DNA from: Alligator mississippiensis
Lineage: Eukaryota > Chordata > Crocodylia > Alligatoridae
Direction: 5' to 3'
Assembly (NCBI RefSeq): GCF_030867095.1
Contig: NC_081837.1
Location: 18,892,001-18,956,000 of the forward strand
Length of the DNA stretch: 64,000 nucleotides
Both the position numbers and the translations under genes were made by a program. The notes under the pieces are model-generated. The model saw only the letters and a program-made list of their open reading frames with translations. It was not told the origin of the DNA and did not search any database. Every line of letters starts with the position of its first letter. Position 1 is the first letter of the stretch. This document shows positions 33,917-45,393 of the stretch, in pieces.

Positions 33917-34186
33917 GCCCTCGGGTCTTCCTTTGGCTGCTGCTGGCTACCCAAGCCTGCTCCCCCTTTGCTTCCTGGCCACCCGTGGGCCAGCCTCACC
34001 CCTGCTGCCTAATCCCCTTGCGCTCGCAGAGAGGAAGACTTTTTCGCAGGGGCAGCGCCTCCCAGGCAGGCAGTAGGTCCTTTTGGTGTGCCCTTGCACA
34101 ACTCAGCAGCGCTCACCTTCCACGCAAGCTGCCCCTGCCACCCTCAGGTGCAGAGCTTTCCTATGCAAGCCCCAAAAGGGAGGCGT

Positions 34187-34274
34187 TCCTTCGAGCCGGA
34201 CTCGAATCAGCCACCTAAGGATGTCTTGCCCAACGCTCTACAGTCCTCTGCTCTACCAGCTGAGCTACCGAAAG
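34187..34274 (-). tRNA. tRNA-Tyr(GTA), type 2, with intron and T-stem mismatch
   Basis: Type-2 pattern with A53-C61 mismatch. Confidence 0.88.
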
Positions 34275-35186
34275 AAAAACACCCCCTCGCTCTTGCAGCA
34301 TCAGGTAACACACGCCCAAAAGTACCTGGCTCACCCACCCAGGACCCAGCACTCCTGCCACCATCACCGTCCCCTCCCGCTCGGCCCTCTGCTCCTTGCC
34401 CTGCCACCCGGTGAGCCCTGAGCTCTTTGGCACTCGCACCTGCCAGCCAGGCGCTGCTCTCGCCCAGCTAACACCCGCCACATGCACCAGCCCCAGGAAG
34501 GCCAGGTGAGGGCCCGCCAGGTTGCACATCCCACTGGGCGGCCCACCCCACCCCACCCCACCCCACCCCACCCCACCCCAACCCAACCCAGGGCTGCGGC
34601 TGGGCCGCCTACCTCTCCCCTTACATTCCCCATTCGGCTTTCCCCGCAGGCCCCACTCACCGCCAAGACCACACGCCTGTCCCTCTGGGTCAGGCCTCCA
34701 CAGGTTCCACATGCCTTGCCTTCGACAGCCTGCCTGACACCAGCCCGGCTCCAGAGACGCCTGTCTGAAGAAGGAGACGCACCAGCTGCCGCGTCCCACG
34801 GCCTGAGCGCGCAGGGAACGCGCTCGCTGCCCACCCCAAACGGGTCTCGCCCGCAGCCGACCTGGGCAGGGTTTGGCTGGGCTTAGCCGTCTAGGCTTGG
34901 TCTCGCCTGCCTGGCACGGCTGCATTGCCTCCAGCCCTGGCCACACAAGGCCAGCCAGTGCCCTCCCAAAGGAGGCCACAGCTGCTGGCCATCAAGCCCA
35001 GCCCCTGCCCTGTAGCCGGCCCGGAGCCTGGCAGCCGCAGGCTGCCCACGCCGTGCCACTTCTTGGGCCTCCCTTGTCAAGCACGGGTGCTGGCCAAGCA
35101 ACCGCAGGTCCGGGAGCCAAGCAAGACGCCCAGAGCCCCAAGCCCAGCCTTCCACCTTGGGCTCAGGGCCTGGGGAGATAGGCCCA

Positions 35187-35259
35187 GCCGGAGTAGCTCA
35201 GTTGGGAGAGCGTTAGACTGAAGATCTAAAGGTCCCTGGATCAATCCCGGGTTTCGGCA
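35187..35259 (+). tRNA. tRNA-Phe(GAA), type 1
   Basis: Matches the type-1 reference. Confidence 0.92.
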
Positions 35260-35529
35260 GCTCTCAGGTCTTCCTTTGGCTGTCGCTGCCTACTCCAGCC
35301 TGCCCCTTCTTTGCTTCCTGGCCACCTGTGGGCCAGCCTCACCCCTGCCGCCTAACCCACTTGCGCTCCCAGAGACAGGTTCTTTTTGCCATGGGCAGCG
35401 CCTCCCAGGCAGGCAGTAGGCCCTTTTGGTGTGCCCTTGCACAACTCTCCAGTGCTCACCTTGCACACAAGCTGTCCCTGCCACCCCCAGGTGCAGAGCT
35501 TTCCTGTACAAGCCCCAAAAGGGAGGCGC

Positions 35530-35617
35530 TCCTTCGAGCCGGACTCGAACCAGCCACCTAAGGATGTCTTGCCCAACCCTCTACAGTCCTCCGCTCTACC
35601 AGCTGAGCTACCGAAGG
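35530..35617 (-). tRNA. tRNA-Tyr(GTA), type 1, with 15-bp intron
   Basis: Canonical type-1 copy. Confidence 0.95.
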
Positions 35618-35987
35618 AAACGCAGCCCCCTTCTTTTGTAGCGTCAGGTAACACTCACCCAAAAGCACCTGGCTCACCCACCAGGGACCCAGCACTCCTG
35701 CCACCATCACCGTCCCCTCCCGCTCGGCCCTCTGCTCCCTGCCCTGCCTCCCGGCGAGCCCTGGGCTCTTTGGCACTCGCGCCTGCCAGCCTCGCGCTGC
35801 TCTCGCCCAACTACCACCCGCCACATGCACCAGCCCCAGGAAGGCCAGGTGCAGGGCCCGCCAGGTCGCACATCCCACACAAGGCCAGCCAGTGCCCTCC
35901 CAAAGGAGGCCACAGCTGCTGGCCATCAAGCCCAGCCCCTGCCATGTAGCCGGCCTGGAGTCTGGCAGCCGCAGGCTCCCCAGGCCG

Positions 35988-36922
35988 TGTGGCGGGCCAG
36001 TAGGGGGCGCTCCTGCCTTGAGCCGCCCTCCTCACTGCGCCCGACCACCTTCCAGGCTCCGAGTGCCTCCCTGGGGTGCCTCACGTCCGGCCGACCCCTT
36101 CCCTGCAGCACACCCGCTAGCCTGGGCTTCCCGCTGCCACCACCCACCCAAGGCTCTGGACTCAATTCTGGCTCTGCGCACCTTGGAAAACACAGGCCTG
36201 ATCGTCCACTTGGCACTACACCCAATACAGGCACTTGGGGCACTTTCCCAAGTCAGGGCCTTAATAGGAAAGTGTCCCTTAGTCCACAGACCTAAGGGGC
36301 CACCTCGGCATAACTTAGACCCACCCCTCAACAAGTCTCCCACACCGGTCACAAAGGAGAACGTTATTGATTACAGGGGGTAGGGTGAAAACAGGGTAAA
36401 AGGTAGAGCAGCGTCATGGAAATATCACAGGGATCAATCCCATAGAGCAAACCAGCACGGCTGAGGTAGCCTTTTGATCACGCATCTGAGTTACTTTAAG
36501 CTACGGATCTAGTTGGATCTCGAGTAGCTTACTCACCCGCATCATCCAGAGCTGGTTGCAGTTTTGCTCTGGAGGCAGGTCACTCTTTGAGGAGAAAGCC
36601 AGTTTCAGATGCATCTCGATGACCGCATGGCTAATGGCTGCCTTCTTCCTGGACCGGGCCTTTAAATAACCTTTCTGACCTCAGCAGCCCGGGCCAATCG
36701 AAGCTGCCAGTGCTGGCCACTAGCCAACCAACTTACAAAGCATCACGGGTCACCTGGGCCCCTGAAGGGGCTTTTTCCCTCCCCCTCCCCACCGACCAGA
36801 GAATCCTCTTCGGAGGCACCAGGCTTTTGTGATCCCCCGCCCTGAGGAATTCAACACCAGCCTCTCACGCTGGCAGAGACAGATTTCTGGAGAGGGACAC
36901 AGACGGTGGCAATTGTGCCACA
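35988..36922 (-). mobile_element. Solo LTR inside unit U8, 935 bp
   Basis: Same length form as in U7. It looks whole at both ends. Confidence 0.8.
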
Positions 36923-37101
36923 GGCCTTGCCACTTCTTGGCTCCCCTTGTCAAGCACGGGCACTGGCCAAGCAGCCGCAGGTCCCGGAGCCAGGCAAGAG
37001 GCCCAGGCGCCTGCAGCCCAGAGCCCCAAGCCCAGCCTTCCACCTTGGGCTCAGGGCCTGGGGAGGAAGGCCCAGCCAGAGCCACCACAGGCCCCCCGGC
37101 A

Positions 37102-37174
37102 GCCGGAGTAGCTCAGTTGGGAGAGCGTTAGACTGAAGATCTAAAGGTCCCTGGATCGATCCCGGGCTTCGGCA
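37102..37174 (+). tRNA. tRNA-Phe(GAA), type 2
   Basis: Gene body matches the type-2 reference. One flanking base just upstream differs (gccccccggc). Confidence 0.93.
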
Positions 37175-37444
37175 GCCCTCGGGTCTTCCTTTGGCTGCTG
37201 CTGGCTACCCAAGCCTGCTCCCCCTTTGCTTCCTGGCCACCCGTGGGCCAGCCTCACCCCTGCTGCCTAATCCCCTTGCGCTCGCAGAGAGGAAGACTTT
37301 TTCGCAGGGGCAGCGCCTCCCAGGCAGGCAGTAGGCCCTTTTGGTGTGCCCTTGCACAACTCAGCAGCGCTCACCTTCCACGCAAGCTGCCCCTGCCACC
37401 CTCAGGTGCAGAGCTTTCCTATGCAAGCCCCAAAAGGGAGGCGT

Positions 37445-37532
37445 TCCTTCGAGCCGGACTCGAATCAGCCACCTAAGGATGTCTTGCCCAACGCTCTACA
37501 GTCCTCTGCTCTACCAGCTGAGCTACCGAAAG
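37445..37532 (-). tRNA. tRNA-Tyr(GTA), type 2, with intron and T-stem mismatch
   Basis: Type-2 pattern with A53-C61 mismatch. Confidence 0.88.
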
Positions 37533-38434
37533 AAAAACACCCCCTCGCTCTTGCAGCATCAGGTAACACACGCCCAAAAGTACCTGGCTCACCCACCCAG
37601 GACCCAGCACTCCTGCCACCATCACCGTCCCCTCCCGCTCGGCCCTCTGCTCCTTGCCCTGCCACCCGGTGAGCCCTGAGCTCTTTGGCACTCGCACCTG
37701 CCAGCCAGGCGCTGCTCTCGCCCAGCTAACACCCGCCACATGCACCAGCCCCAGGAAGGCCAGGTGAGGGCCCGCCAGGTTGCACATCCCACTGGGCGGC
37801 CCACCCCACCCCACCCCACCCCAACCCAACCCAACCCAGGGCTGCGGCTGGGCCGCCTACCTCTCCCCTTACATTCCCCATTCGGCTTTCCCCGCAGGCC
37901 CCACTCACCGCCAAGACCACACGCCTGTCCCTCTGGGTCAGGCCTCCACAGGTTCCACATGCCTTGCCTTCGACAGCCTGCCTGACACCAGCCCGGCTCC
38001 AGAGACGCCTGTCTGAAGAAGGAGACGCACCAGCTGCCGCGTCCCACGGCCTGAGCGCGCAGGGAACGCGCTCGCTGCCCACCCCAAACGGGTCTCGCCC
38101 GCAGCCGACCTGGGCAGGGTTTGGCTGGGCTTAGCCGTCTAGGCTTGGTCTCGCCTGCCTGGCACGGCTGCATTGCCTCCAGCCCTGGCCACACAAGGCC
38201 AGCCAGTGCCCTCCCAAAGGAGGCCACAGCTGCTGGCCATCAAGCCCAGCCCCTGCCCTGTAGCCGGCCCGGAGCCTGGCAGCCGCAGGCTGCCCACGCC
38301 GTGCCACTTCTTGGGCCTCCCTTGTCAAGCACGGGTGCTGGCCAAGCAACCGCAGGTCCGGGAGCCAAGCAAGACGCCCAGAGCCCCAAGCCCAGCCTTC
38401 CACCTTGGGCTCAGGGCCTGGGGAGATAGGCCCA

Positions 38435-38507
38435 GCCGGAGTAGCTCAGTTGGGAGAGCGTTAGACTGAAGATCTAAAGGTCCCTGGATCAATCCCGGGT
38501 TTCGGCA
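38435..38507 (+). tRNA. tRNA-Phe(GAA), type 1
   Basis: Matches the type-1 reference. It is the only Phe gene of the short unit. Confidence 0.92.
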
Positions 38508-38777
38508 GCTCTCAGGTCTTCCTTTGGCTGTCGCTGCCTACTCCAGCCTGCCCCTTCTTTGCTTCCTGGCCACCTGTGGGCCAGCCTCACCCCTGCCGCC
38601 TAACCCACTTGCGCTCCCAGAGACAGGTTCTTTTTGCCATGGGCAGCGCCTCCCAGGCAGGCAGTAGGCCCTTTTGGTGTGCCCTTGCACAACTCTCCAG
38701 TGCTCACCTTGCACACAAGCTGTCCCTGCCACCCCCAGGTGCAGAGCTTTCCTGTACAAGCCCCAAAAGGGAGGCGC

Positions 38778-38865
38778 TCCTTCGAGCCGGACTCGAACCA
38801 GCCACCTAAGGATGTCTTGCCCAACCCTCTACAGTCCTCCGCTCTACCAGCTGAGCTACCGAAGG
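38778..38865 (-). tRNA. tRNA-Tyr(GTA), type 1, with 15-bp intron
   Basis: Canonical type-1 copy. Its upstream region (higher coordinates) switches to the type-2 spacer. Confidence 0.95.
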
Positions 38866-39767
38866 AAACGCAGCCCCCTTCTTTTGTAGCGTCAGGTAAC
38901 ACTCACCCAAAAGCACCTGGCTCACCCACCAGGGACCCAGCACTCCTGCCACCATCACCGTCCCCTCCCGCTCGGCCCTCTGCTCCTTGCCCTGCCACCC
39001 GGTGAGCCCTGAGCTCTTTGGCACTCGCACCTGCCAGCCAGGCGCTGCTCTCGCCCAGCTAACACCCGCCACATGCACCAGCCCCAGGAAGGCCAGGTGA
39101 GGGCCCGCCAGGTTGCACATCCCACTGGGCGGCCCACCCCACCCCACCCCACCCCACCCCAACCCAACCCAGGGCTGCGGCTGGGCCGCCTACCTCTCCC
39201 CTTACATTCCCCATTCGGCTTTCCCCGCAGGCCCCACTCACCGCCAAGACCACACGCCTGTCCCTCTGGGTCAGGCCTCCACAGGTTCCACATGCCTTGC
39301 CTTCGACAGCCTGCCTGACACCAGCCCGGCTCCAGAGACGCCTGTCTGAAGAAGGAGACGCACCAGCTGCCGCGTCCCACGGCCTGAGCGCGCAGGGAAC
39401 GCGCTCGCTGCCCACCCCAAACGGGTCTCGCCCGCAGCCGACCTGGGCAGGGTTTGGCTGGGCTTAGCCGTCTAGGCTTGGTCTCGCCTGCCTGGCACGG
39501 CTGCATTGCCTCCAGCCCTGGCCACACAAGGCCAGCCAGTGCCCTCCCAAAGGAGGCCACAGCTGCTGGCCATCAAGCCCAGCCCCTGCCCTGTAGCCGG
39601 CCCGGAGCCTGGCAGCCGCAGGCTGCCCACGCCGTGCCACTTCTTGGGCCTCCCTTGTCAAGCACGGGTGCTGGCCAAGCAACCGCAGGTCCGGGAGCCA
39701 AGCAAGACGCCCAGAGCCCCAAGCCCAGCCTTCCACCTTGGGCTCAGGGCCTGGGGAGATAGGCCCA

Positions 39768-39840
39768 GCCGGAGTAGCTCAGTTGGGAGAGCGTTAGAAT
39801 GAAAATCTAAAGGTCCCTGGATCAATCCCGGGTTTCGGCA
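39768..39840 (+). tRNA. tRNA-Phe(GAA), type 1, with altered anticodon loop
   Basis: The anticodon loop reads ATGAAAA instead of CTGAAGA: C32 is A and G37 is A. The GAA anticodon is kept. Animal cytosolic tRNA-Phe needs G37 for wybutosine, so a transcript of this copy could not be modified normally. The rest matches type 1. Confidence 0.9.
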
Positions 39841-40110
39841 GCTCTCAGGTCTTCCTTTGGCTGTCGCTGCCTACTCCAGCCTGCCCCTTCTTTGCTTCCT
39901 GGCCACCTGTGGGCCAGCCTCACCCCTGCCGCCTAACCCACTTGCGCTCCCAGAGACAGGTTCTTTTTGCCATGGGCAGCGCCTCCCAGGCAGGCAGTAG
40001 GCCCTTTTGGTGTGCCCTTGCACAACTCTCCAGTGCTCACCTTGCACACAAGCTGTCCCTGCCACCCCCAGGTGCAGAGCTTTCCTGTACAAGCCCCAAA
40101 AGGGAGGCGC

Positions 40111-40198
40111 TCCTTCGAGCCGGACTCGAACCAGCCACCTAAGGATGTCTTGCCCAACCCTCTACAGTCCTCCGCTCTACCAGCTGAGCTACCGAAGG
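40111..40198 (-). tRNA. tRNA-Tyr(GTA), type 1, with 15-bp intron
   Basis: Canonical type-1 copy. Confidence 0.95.
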
Positions 40199-40568
40199 AA
40201 ACGCAGCCCCCTTCTTTTGTAGCGTCAGGTAACACTCACCCAAAAGCACCTGGCTCACCCACCAGGGACCCAGCACTCCTGCCACCATCACCGTCCCCTC
40301 CCGCTCGGCCCTCTGCTCCCTGCCCTGCCTCCCGGCGAGCCCTGGGCTCTTTGGCACTCGCGCCTGCCAGCCTCGCGCTGCTCTCGCCCAACTACCACCC
40401 GCCACATGCACCAGCCCCAGGAAGGCCAGGTGCAGGGCCCGCCAGGTCGCACATCCCACACAAGGCCAGCCAGTGCCCTCCCAAAGGAGGCCACAGCTGC
40501 TGGCCATCAAGCCCAGCCCCTGCCATGTAGCCGGCCTGGAGTCTGGCAGCCGCAGGCTCCCCAGGCCG

Positions 40569-41508
40569 TGTGGCGGGCCAGTAGGGGGCGCTCCTGCCTT
40601 GAGCCGCCCTCCTCACTGCGCCCGACCACCTTCCAGGCTCCGAGTGCCTCCCTGGGGTGCCTCACGTCCGGCCGACCCCTTCCCTGCAGCACACCCGCTA
40701 GCCTGGGCTTCCCGCTGCCACCACCCACCCAAGGCTCTGGACTCAATTCTGGCTCTGCGCACCTTGGAAAACACAGGCCTGATCGTCCACTTGGCACTAC
40801 ACCCAATACAGGCACTTGGGGCACTTTCCCAAGTCAGGGCCTTAATAGGAAAGTGTCCCTTAGTCCACAGACCTAAGGGGCCACCTCGGCATAACTTAGA
40901 CCCACCCCTCAACAAGTCTCCCACACCGGTCACAAAGGAGAACGTTATTGATTACAGGGGGTAGGGTGAAAACAGGGTAAAAGGTAGAGCAGCGTCATGG
41001 AAATATCACAGGGATCAATCCCATAGAGCAAACCAGCACGGCTGAGGTAGCCTTTTGATCACGCATCTGAGTTACTGTAAGCTACGGATCTAGTTGGATC
41101 TCGAGTAGCTTACTCACCCGCATCATCCAGAGCTGGTTGCAGTTTTGCTCTGGAGGCAGGTCACTCTTTGAGGAGAAAGCCAGTTTCAGATGCATCTCGA
41201 TGACCGCATGGCTAATGGCTGCCTTCTTCCTGGACCGGGCCTTTAAATAACCTTTCTGACCTCAGCAGCCCGGGCCAATCGAAGCTGCCAGTGCTGGCCA
41301 CTAGCCAACCAACTTACAAAGCATCACGGGTCACCTGGGCCCCTGAAGGGGCTTTTTCCCTCCCCCTCCCCACCGACCAGACCAGAGAATCCTCTTCGGA
41401 GGCACCAGGCTTTTGTGATCCCCCGCCCTGAGGAATTCAACACCAGCCTCTCACGCTGGCAGAGACAGATTTCTGGAGAGGGACACAGACGGTGGCAATT
41501 GTGCCACA
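40569..41508 (-). mobile_element. Solo LTR inside unit U10, 940 bp
   Basis: Same length form as in U4-U6. It looks whole at both ends. Confidence 0.8.
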
Positions 41509-41687
41509 GGCCTTGCCACTTCTTGGCTCCCCTTGTCAAGCACGGGCACTGGCCAAGCAGCCGCAGGTCCCGGAGCCAGGCAAGAGGCCCAGGCGCCTGC
41601 AGCCCAGAGCCCCAAGCCCAGCCTTCCACCTTGGGCTCAGGGCCTGGGGAGGAAGGCCCAGCCAGAGCCACCACAGGCCCCCTGGCA

Positions 41688-41760
41688 GCCGGAGTAGCTC
41701 AGTTGGGAGAGCGTTAGACTGAAGATCTAAAGGTCCCTGGATCGATCCCGGGCTTCGGCA
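41688..41760 (+). tRNA. tRNA-Phe(GAA), type 2
   Basis: Matches the type-2 reference. Confidence 0.93.
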
Positions 41761-42030
41761 GCCCTCGGGTCTTCCTTTGGCTGCTGCTGGCTACCCAAGC
41801 CTGCTCCCCCTTTGCTTCCTGGCCACCCGTGGGCCAGCCTCACCCCTGCTGCCTAATCCCCTTGCGCTCGCAGAGAGGAAGACTTTTTCGCAGGGGCAGC
41901 GCCTCCCAGGCAGGCAGTAGGCCCTTTTGGTGTGCCCTTGCACAACTCAGCAGCGCTCACCTTCCACGCAAGCTGCCCCTGCCACCCTCAGGTGCAGAGC
42001 TTTCCTATGCAAGCCCCAAAAGGGAGGCGT

Positions 42031-42118
42031 TCCTTCGAGCCGGACTCGAATCAGCCACCTAAGGATGTCTTGCCCAACGCTCTACAGTCCTCTGCTCTAC
42101 CAGCTGAGCTACCGAAAG
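42031..42118 (-). tRNA. tRNA-Tyr(GTA), type 2, with intron and T-stem mismatch
   Basis: Type-2 pattern with A53-C61 mismatch. Confidence 0.88.
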
Positions 42119-43020
42119 AAAAACACCCCCTCGCTCTTGCAGCATCAGGTAACACACGCCCAAAAGTACCTGGCTCACCCACCCAGGACCCAGCACTCCT
42201 GCCACCATCACCGTCCCCTCCCGCTCGGCCCTCTGCTCCTTGCCCTGCCACCCGGTGAGCCCTGAGCTCTTTGGCACTCGCACCTGCCAGCCAGGCGCTG
42301 CTCTCGCCCAGCTAACACCCGCCACATGCACCAGCCCCAGGAAGGCCAGGTGAGGGCCCGCCAGGTTGCACATCCCACTGGGCGGCCCACCCCACCCCAC
42401 CCCACCCCACCCCAACCCAACCCAGGGCTGCGGCTGGGCCGCCTACCTCTCCCCTTACATTCCCCATTCGGCTTTCCCCGCAGGCCCCACTCACCGCCAA
42501 GACCACACGCCTGTCCCTCTGGGTCAGGCCTCCACAGGTTCCACATGCCTTGCCTTCGACAGCCTGCCTGACACCAGCCCGGCTCCAGAGACGCCTGTCT
42601 GAAGAAGGAGACGCACCAGCTGCCGCGTCCCACGGCCTGAGCGCGCAGGGAACGCGCTCGCTGCCCACCCCAAACGGGTCTCGCCCGCAGCCGACCTGGG
42701 CAGGGTTTGGCTGGGCTTAGCCGTCTAGGCTTGGTCTCGCCTGCCTGGCACGGCTGCATTGCCTCCAGCCCTGGCCACACAAGGCCAGCCAGTGCCCTCC
42801 CAAAGGAGGCCACAGCTGCTGGCCATCAAGCCCAGCCCCTGCCCTGTAGCCGGCCCGGAGCCTGGCAGCCGCAGGCTGCCCACGCCGTGCCACTTCTTGG
42901 GCCTCCCTTGTCAAGCACGGGTGCTGGCCAAGCAACCGCAGGTCCGGGAGCCAAGCAAGACGCCCAGAGCCCCAAGCCCAGCCTTCCACCTTGGGCTCAG
43001 GGCCTGGGGAGATAGGCCCA

Positions 43021-43093
43021 GCCGGAGTAGCTCAGTTGGGAGAGCGTTAGACTGAAGATCTAAAGGTCCCTGGATCAATCCCGGGTTTCGGCA
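43021..43093 (+). tRNA. tRNA-Phe(GAA), type 1
   Basis: Matches the type-1 reference. Confidence 0.92.
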
Positions 43094-43363
43094 GCTCTCA
43101 GGTCTTCCTTTGGCTGTCGCTGCCTACTCCAGCCTGCCCCTTCTTTGCTTCCTGGCCACCTGTGGGCCAGCCTCACCCCTGCCGCCTAACCCACTTGCGC
43201 TCCCAGAGACAGGTTCTTTTTGCCATGGGCAGCGCCTCCCAGGCAGGCAGTAGGCCCTTTTGGTGTGCCCTTGCACAACTCTCCAGTGCTCACCTTGCAC
43301 ACAAGCTGTCCCTGCCACCCCCAGGTGCAGAGCTTTCCTGTACAAGCCCCAAAAGGGAGGCGC

Positions 43364-43451
43364 TCCTTCGAGCCGGACTCGAACCAGCCACCTAAGGATG
43401 TCTTGCCCAACCCTCTACAGTCCTCCGCTCTACCAGCTGAGCTACCGAAGG
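43364..43451 (-). tRNA. tRNA-Tyr(GTA), type 1, with 15-bp intron
   Basis: Canonical type-1 copy. Confidence 0.95.
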
Positions 43452-43821
43452 AAACGCAGCCCCCTTCTTTTGTAGCGTCAGGTAACACTCACCCAAAAGC
43501 ACCTGGCTCACCCACCAGGGACCCAGCACTCCTGCCACCATCACCGTCCCCTCCCGCTCGGCCCTCTGCTCCCTGCCCTGCCTCCCGGCGAGCCCTGGGC
43601 TCTTTGGCACTCGCGCCTGCCAGCCTCGCGCTGCTCTCGCCCAACTACCACCCGCCACATGCACCAGCCCCAGGAAGGCCAGGTGCAGGGCCCGCCAGGT
43701 CGCACATCCCACACAAGGCCAGCCAGTGCCCTCCCAAAGGAGGCCACAGCTGCTGGCCATCAAGCCCAGCCCCTGCCATGTAGCCGGCCTGGAGTCTGGC
43801 AGCCGCAGGCTCCCCAGGCCG

Positions 43822-44783
43822 TGTGGCGGGCCAGTAGGGGGCGCTCCTGCCTTGAGCCGCCCTCCTCACTGCGCCCGACCACCTTCCAGGCTCCGAGTGC
43901 CTCCCTGGGGTGCCTCACGTCCGGCCGACCCCTTCCCTGCAGCACACCCGCTAGCCTGGGCTTCCCGCTGCCACCACCCACCCAAGGCTCTGGACTCAAT
44001 TCTGGCTCTGCGCACCTTGGAAAACACAGGCCTGATCGTCCACTTGGCACTACACCCAATACAGGCACTTGGGGCACTTTCCCAAGTCAGGGCCTTAATA
44101 GGAAAGTGTCCCTTAGTCCACAGACCTAAGGGGCCACCTCGGCATAACTTAGACCCACCCCTCAACAAGTCTCCCACACCGGTCACAAAGGAGAACGTTA
44201 TTGATTACAGGGGGTAGGGTGAAAACAGGGTAAAAGGTAGAGCAGCGTCATGGAAATATCACAGGGATCAATCCCATAGAGCAAACCAGCACGGCTGAGG
44301 TAGCCTTTTGATCACGCATCTGAGTTACTGTAAGCTACGGATCTAGTTGGATCTCGAGTAGCTTACTCACCCGCATCATCCAGAGCTGGTTGCAGTTTTG
44401 CTCTGGAGGCAGGTCACTCTTTGAGGAGAAAGCCAGTTTCAGATGGTGAAGCTCCTCTGCCAGTTTCAGATGCATCTCGATGACCGCATGGCTAATGGCT
44501 GCCTTCTTCCTGGACCGGGCCTTTAAATAACCTTTCTGACCTCAGCAGCCCGGGCCAATCGAAGCTGCCAGTGCTGGCCACTAGCCAACCAACTTACAAA
44601 GCATCACGGGTCACCTGGGCCCCTGAAGGGGCTTTTTCCCTCCCCCTCCCCACCGACCAGAGAATCCTCTTGGGAGGCACCAGGCTTTTGTGATCCCCCG
44701 CCCTGAGGAATTCAACACCAGCCTCTCACGCTGGCAGAGACAGATTTCTGGAGAGGGACACAGACGGTGGCAATTGTGCCACA
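43822..44783 (-). mobile_element. Solo LTR inside unit U11, 962 bp
   Basis: Same length form as in U2 and U3. It looks whole at both ends. Confidence 0.8.
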
Positions 44784-44962
44784 GGCCTTGCCACTTCTTG
44801 GCTCCCCTTGTCAAGCACGGGCACTGGCCAAACAGCCGCAGGTCCCGGAGCCAGGCAAGAGGCCCAGGCGCCTGCAGCCCAGAGCCCCAAGCCCAGCCTT
44901 CCACCTTGGGCTCAGGGCCTGGGGAGGAAGGCCCAGCCAGAGCCACCACAGGCCCCCTGGCA

Positions 44963-45035
44963 GCCGGAGTAGCTCAGTTGGGAGAGCGTTAGACTGAAGA
45001 TCTAAAGGTCCCTGGATCGATCCCGGGCTTCGGCA
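44963..45035 (+). tRNA. tRNA-Phe(GAA), type 2
   Basis: Gene body matches the type-2 reference. It is the rightmost Phe gene of the array. Confidence 0.93.
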
Positions 45036-45305
45036 GCCCTCGGGTCTTCCTTTGGCTGCTGCTGGCTACCCAAGCCTGCTCCCCCTTTGCTTCCTGGCCA
45101 CCCGTGGGCCAGCCTCACCCCTGCTGCCTAATCCCCTTGCGCTCGCAGAGAGGAAGACTTTTTCGCAGGGGCAGCGCCTCCCAGGCAGGCAGTAGGCCCT
45201 TTTGGTGTGCCCTTGCACAACTCAGCAGCGCTCACCTTCCACGCAAGCTGCCCCTGCCACCCTCAGGTGCAGAGCTTTCCTATGCAAGCCCCAAAAGGGA
45301 GGCGT

Positions 45306-45393
45306 TCCTTCGAGCCGGACTCGAATCAGCCACCTAAGGATGTCTTGCCCAACGCTCTACAGTCCTCTGCTCTACCAGCTGAGCTACCGAAAG
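45306..45393 (-). tRNA. tRNA-Tyr(GTA), type 2, with intron and T-stem mismatch
   Basis: Type-2 pattern with A53-C61 mismatch. It is the rightmost Tyr gene of the array. Confidence 0.88.

Larger units (their letters stand above)
31929..35186. repeat. Array unit U7 (3258 bp)
   Basis: Markers: 27-bp LTR segment absent, accag absent, and the longest VNTR of the array at 34543-34587 with seven CCACC and two CCAAC. It shares with U1 an A in the cttgcactcc stretch after the Phe gene, and with U2 a cgcacctgcc variant, which points to exchange between distant units. Confidence 0.95.
35187..38434. repeat. Array unit U8 (3248 bp)
   Basis: Markers: 27-bp LTR segment absent, accag absent, VNTR 37801-37835 with four CCACC and three CCAAC. 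The LTR form equals U7 while the VNTR form equals U6. Confidence 0.95.
38435..39767. repeat. Short array unit U9 (1333 bp), recombinant
   Basis: U9 begins as pair 1 (type-1 Phe and Tyr with type-1 flank through about 38935) and continues as the pair-2 spacer from about 38985 on. The LTR and the pair-2 genes are missing. The switch falls in a stretch of about 50 bp where both flanks are identical, as expected for unequal crossing over between the two halves of the unit. VNTR 39134-39168 has five CCACC and two CCAAC. Confidence 0.95.
39768..43020. repeat. Array unit U10 (3253 bp)
   Basis: Markers equal U4 and U5: 27-bp LTR segment absent, accag present, VNTR 42387-42421 with five CCACC and two CCAAC. 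Confidence 0.95.
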
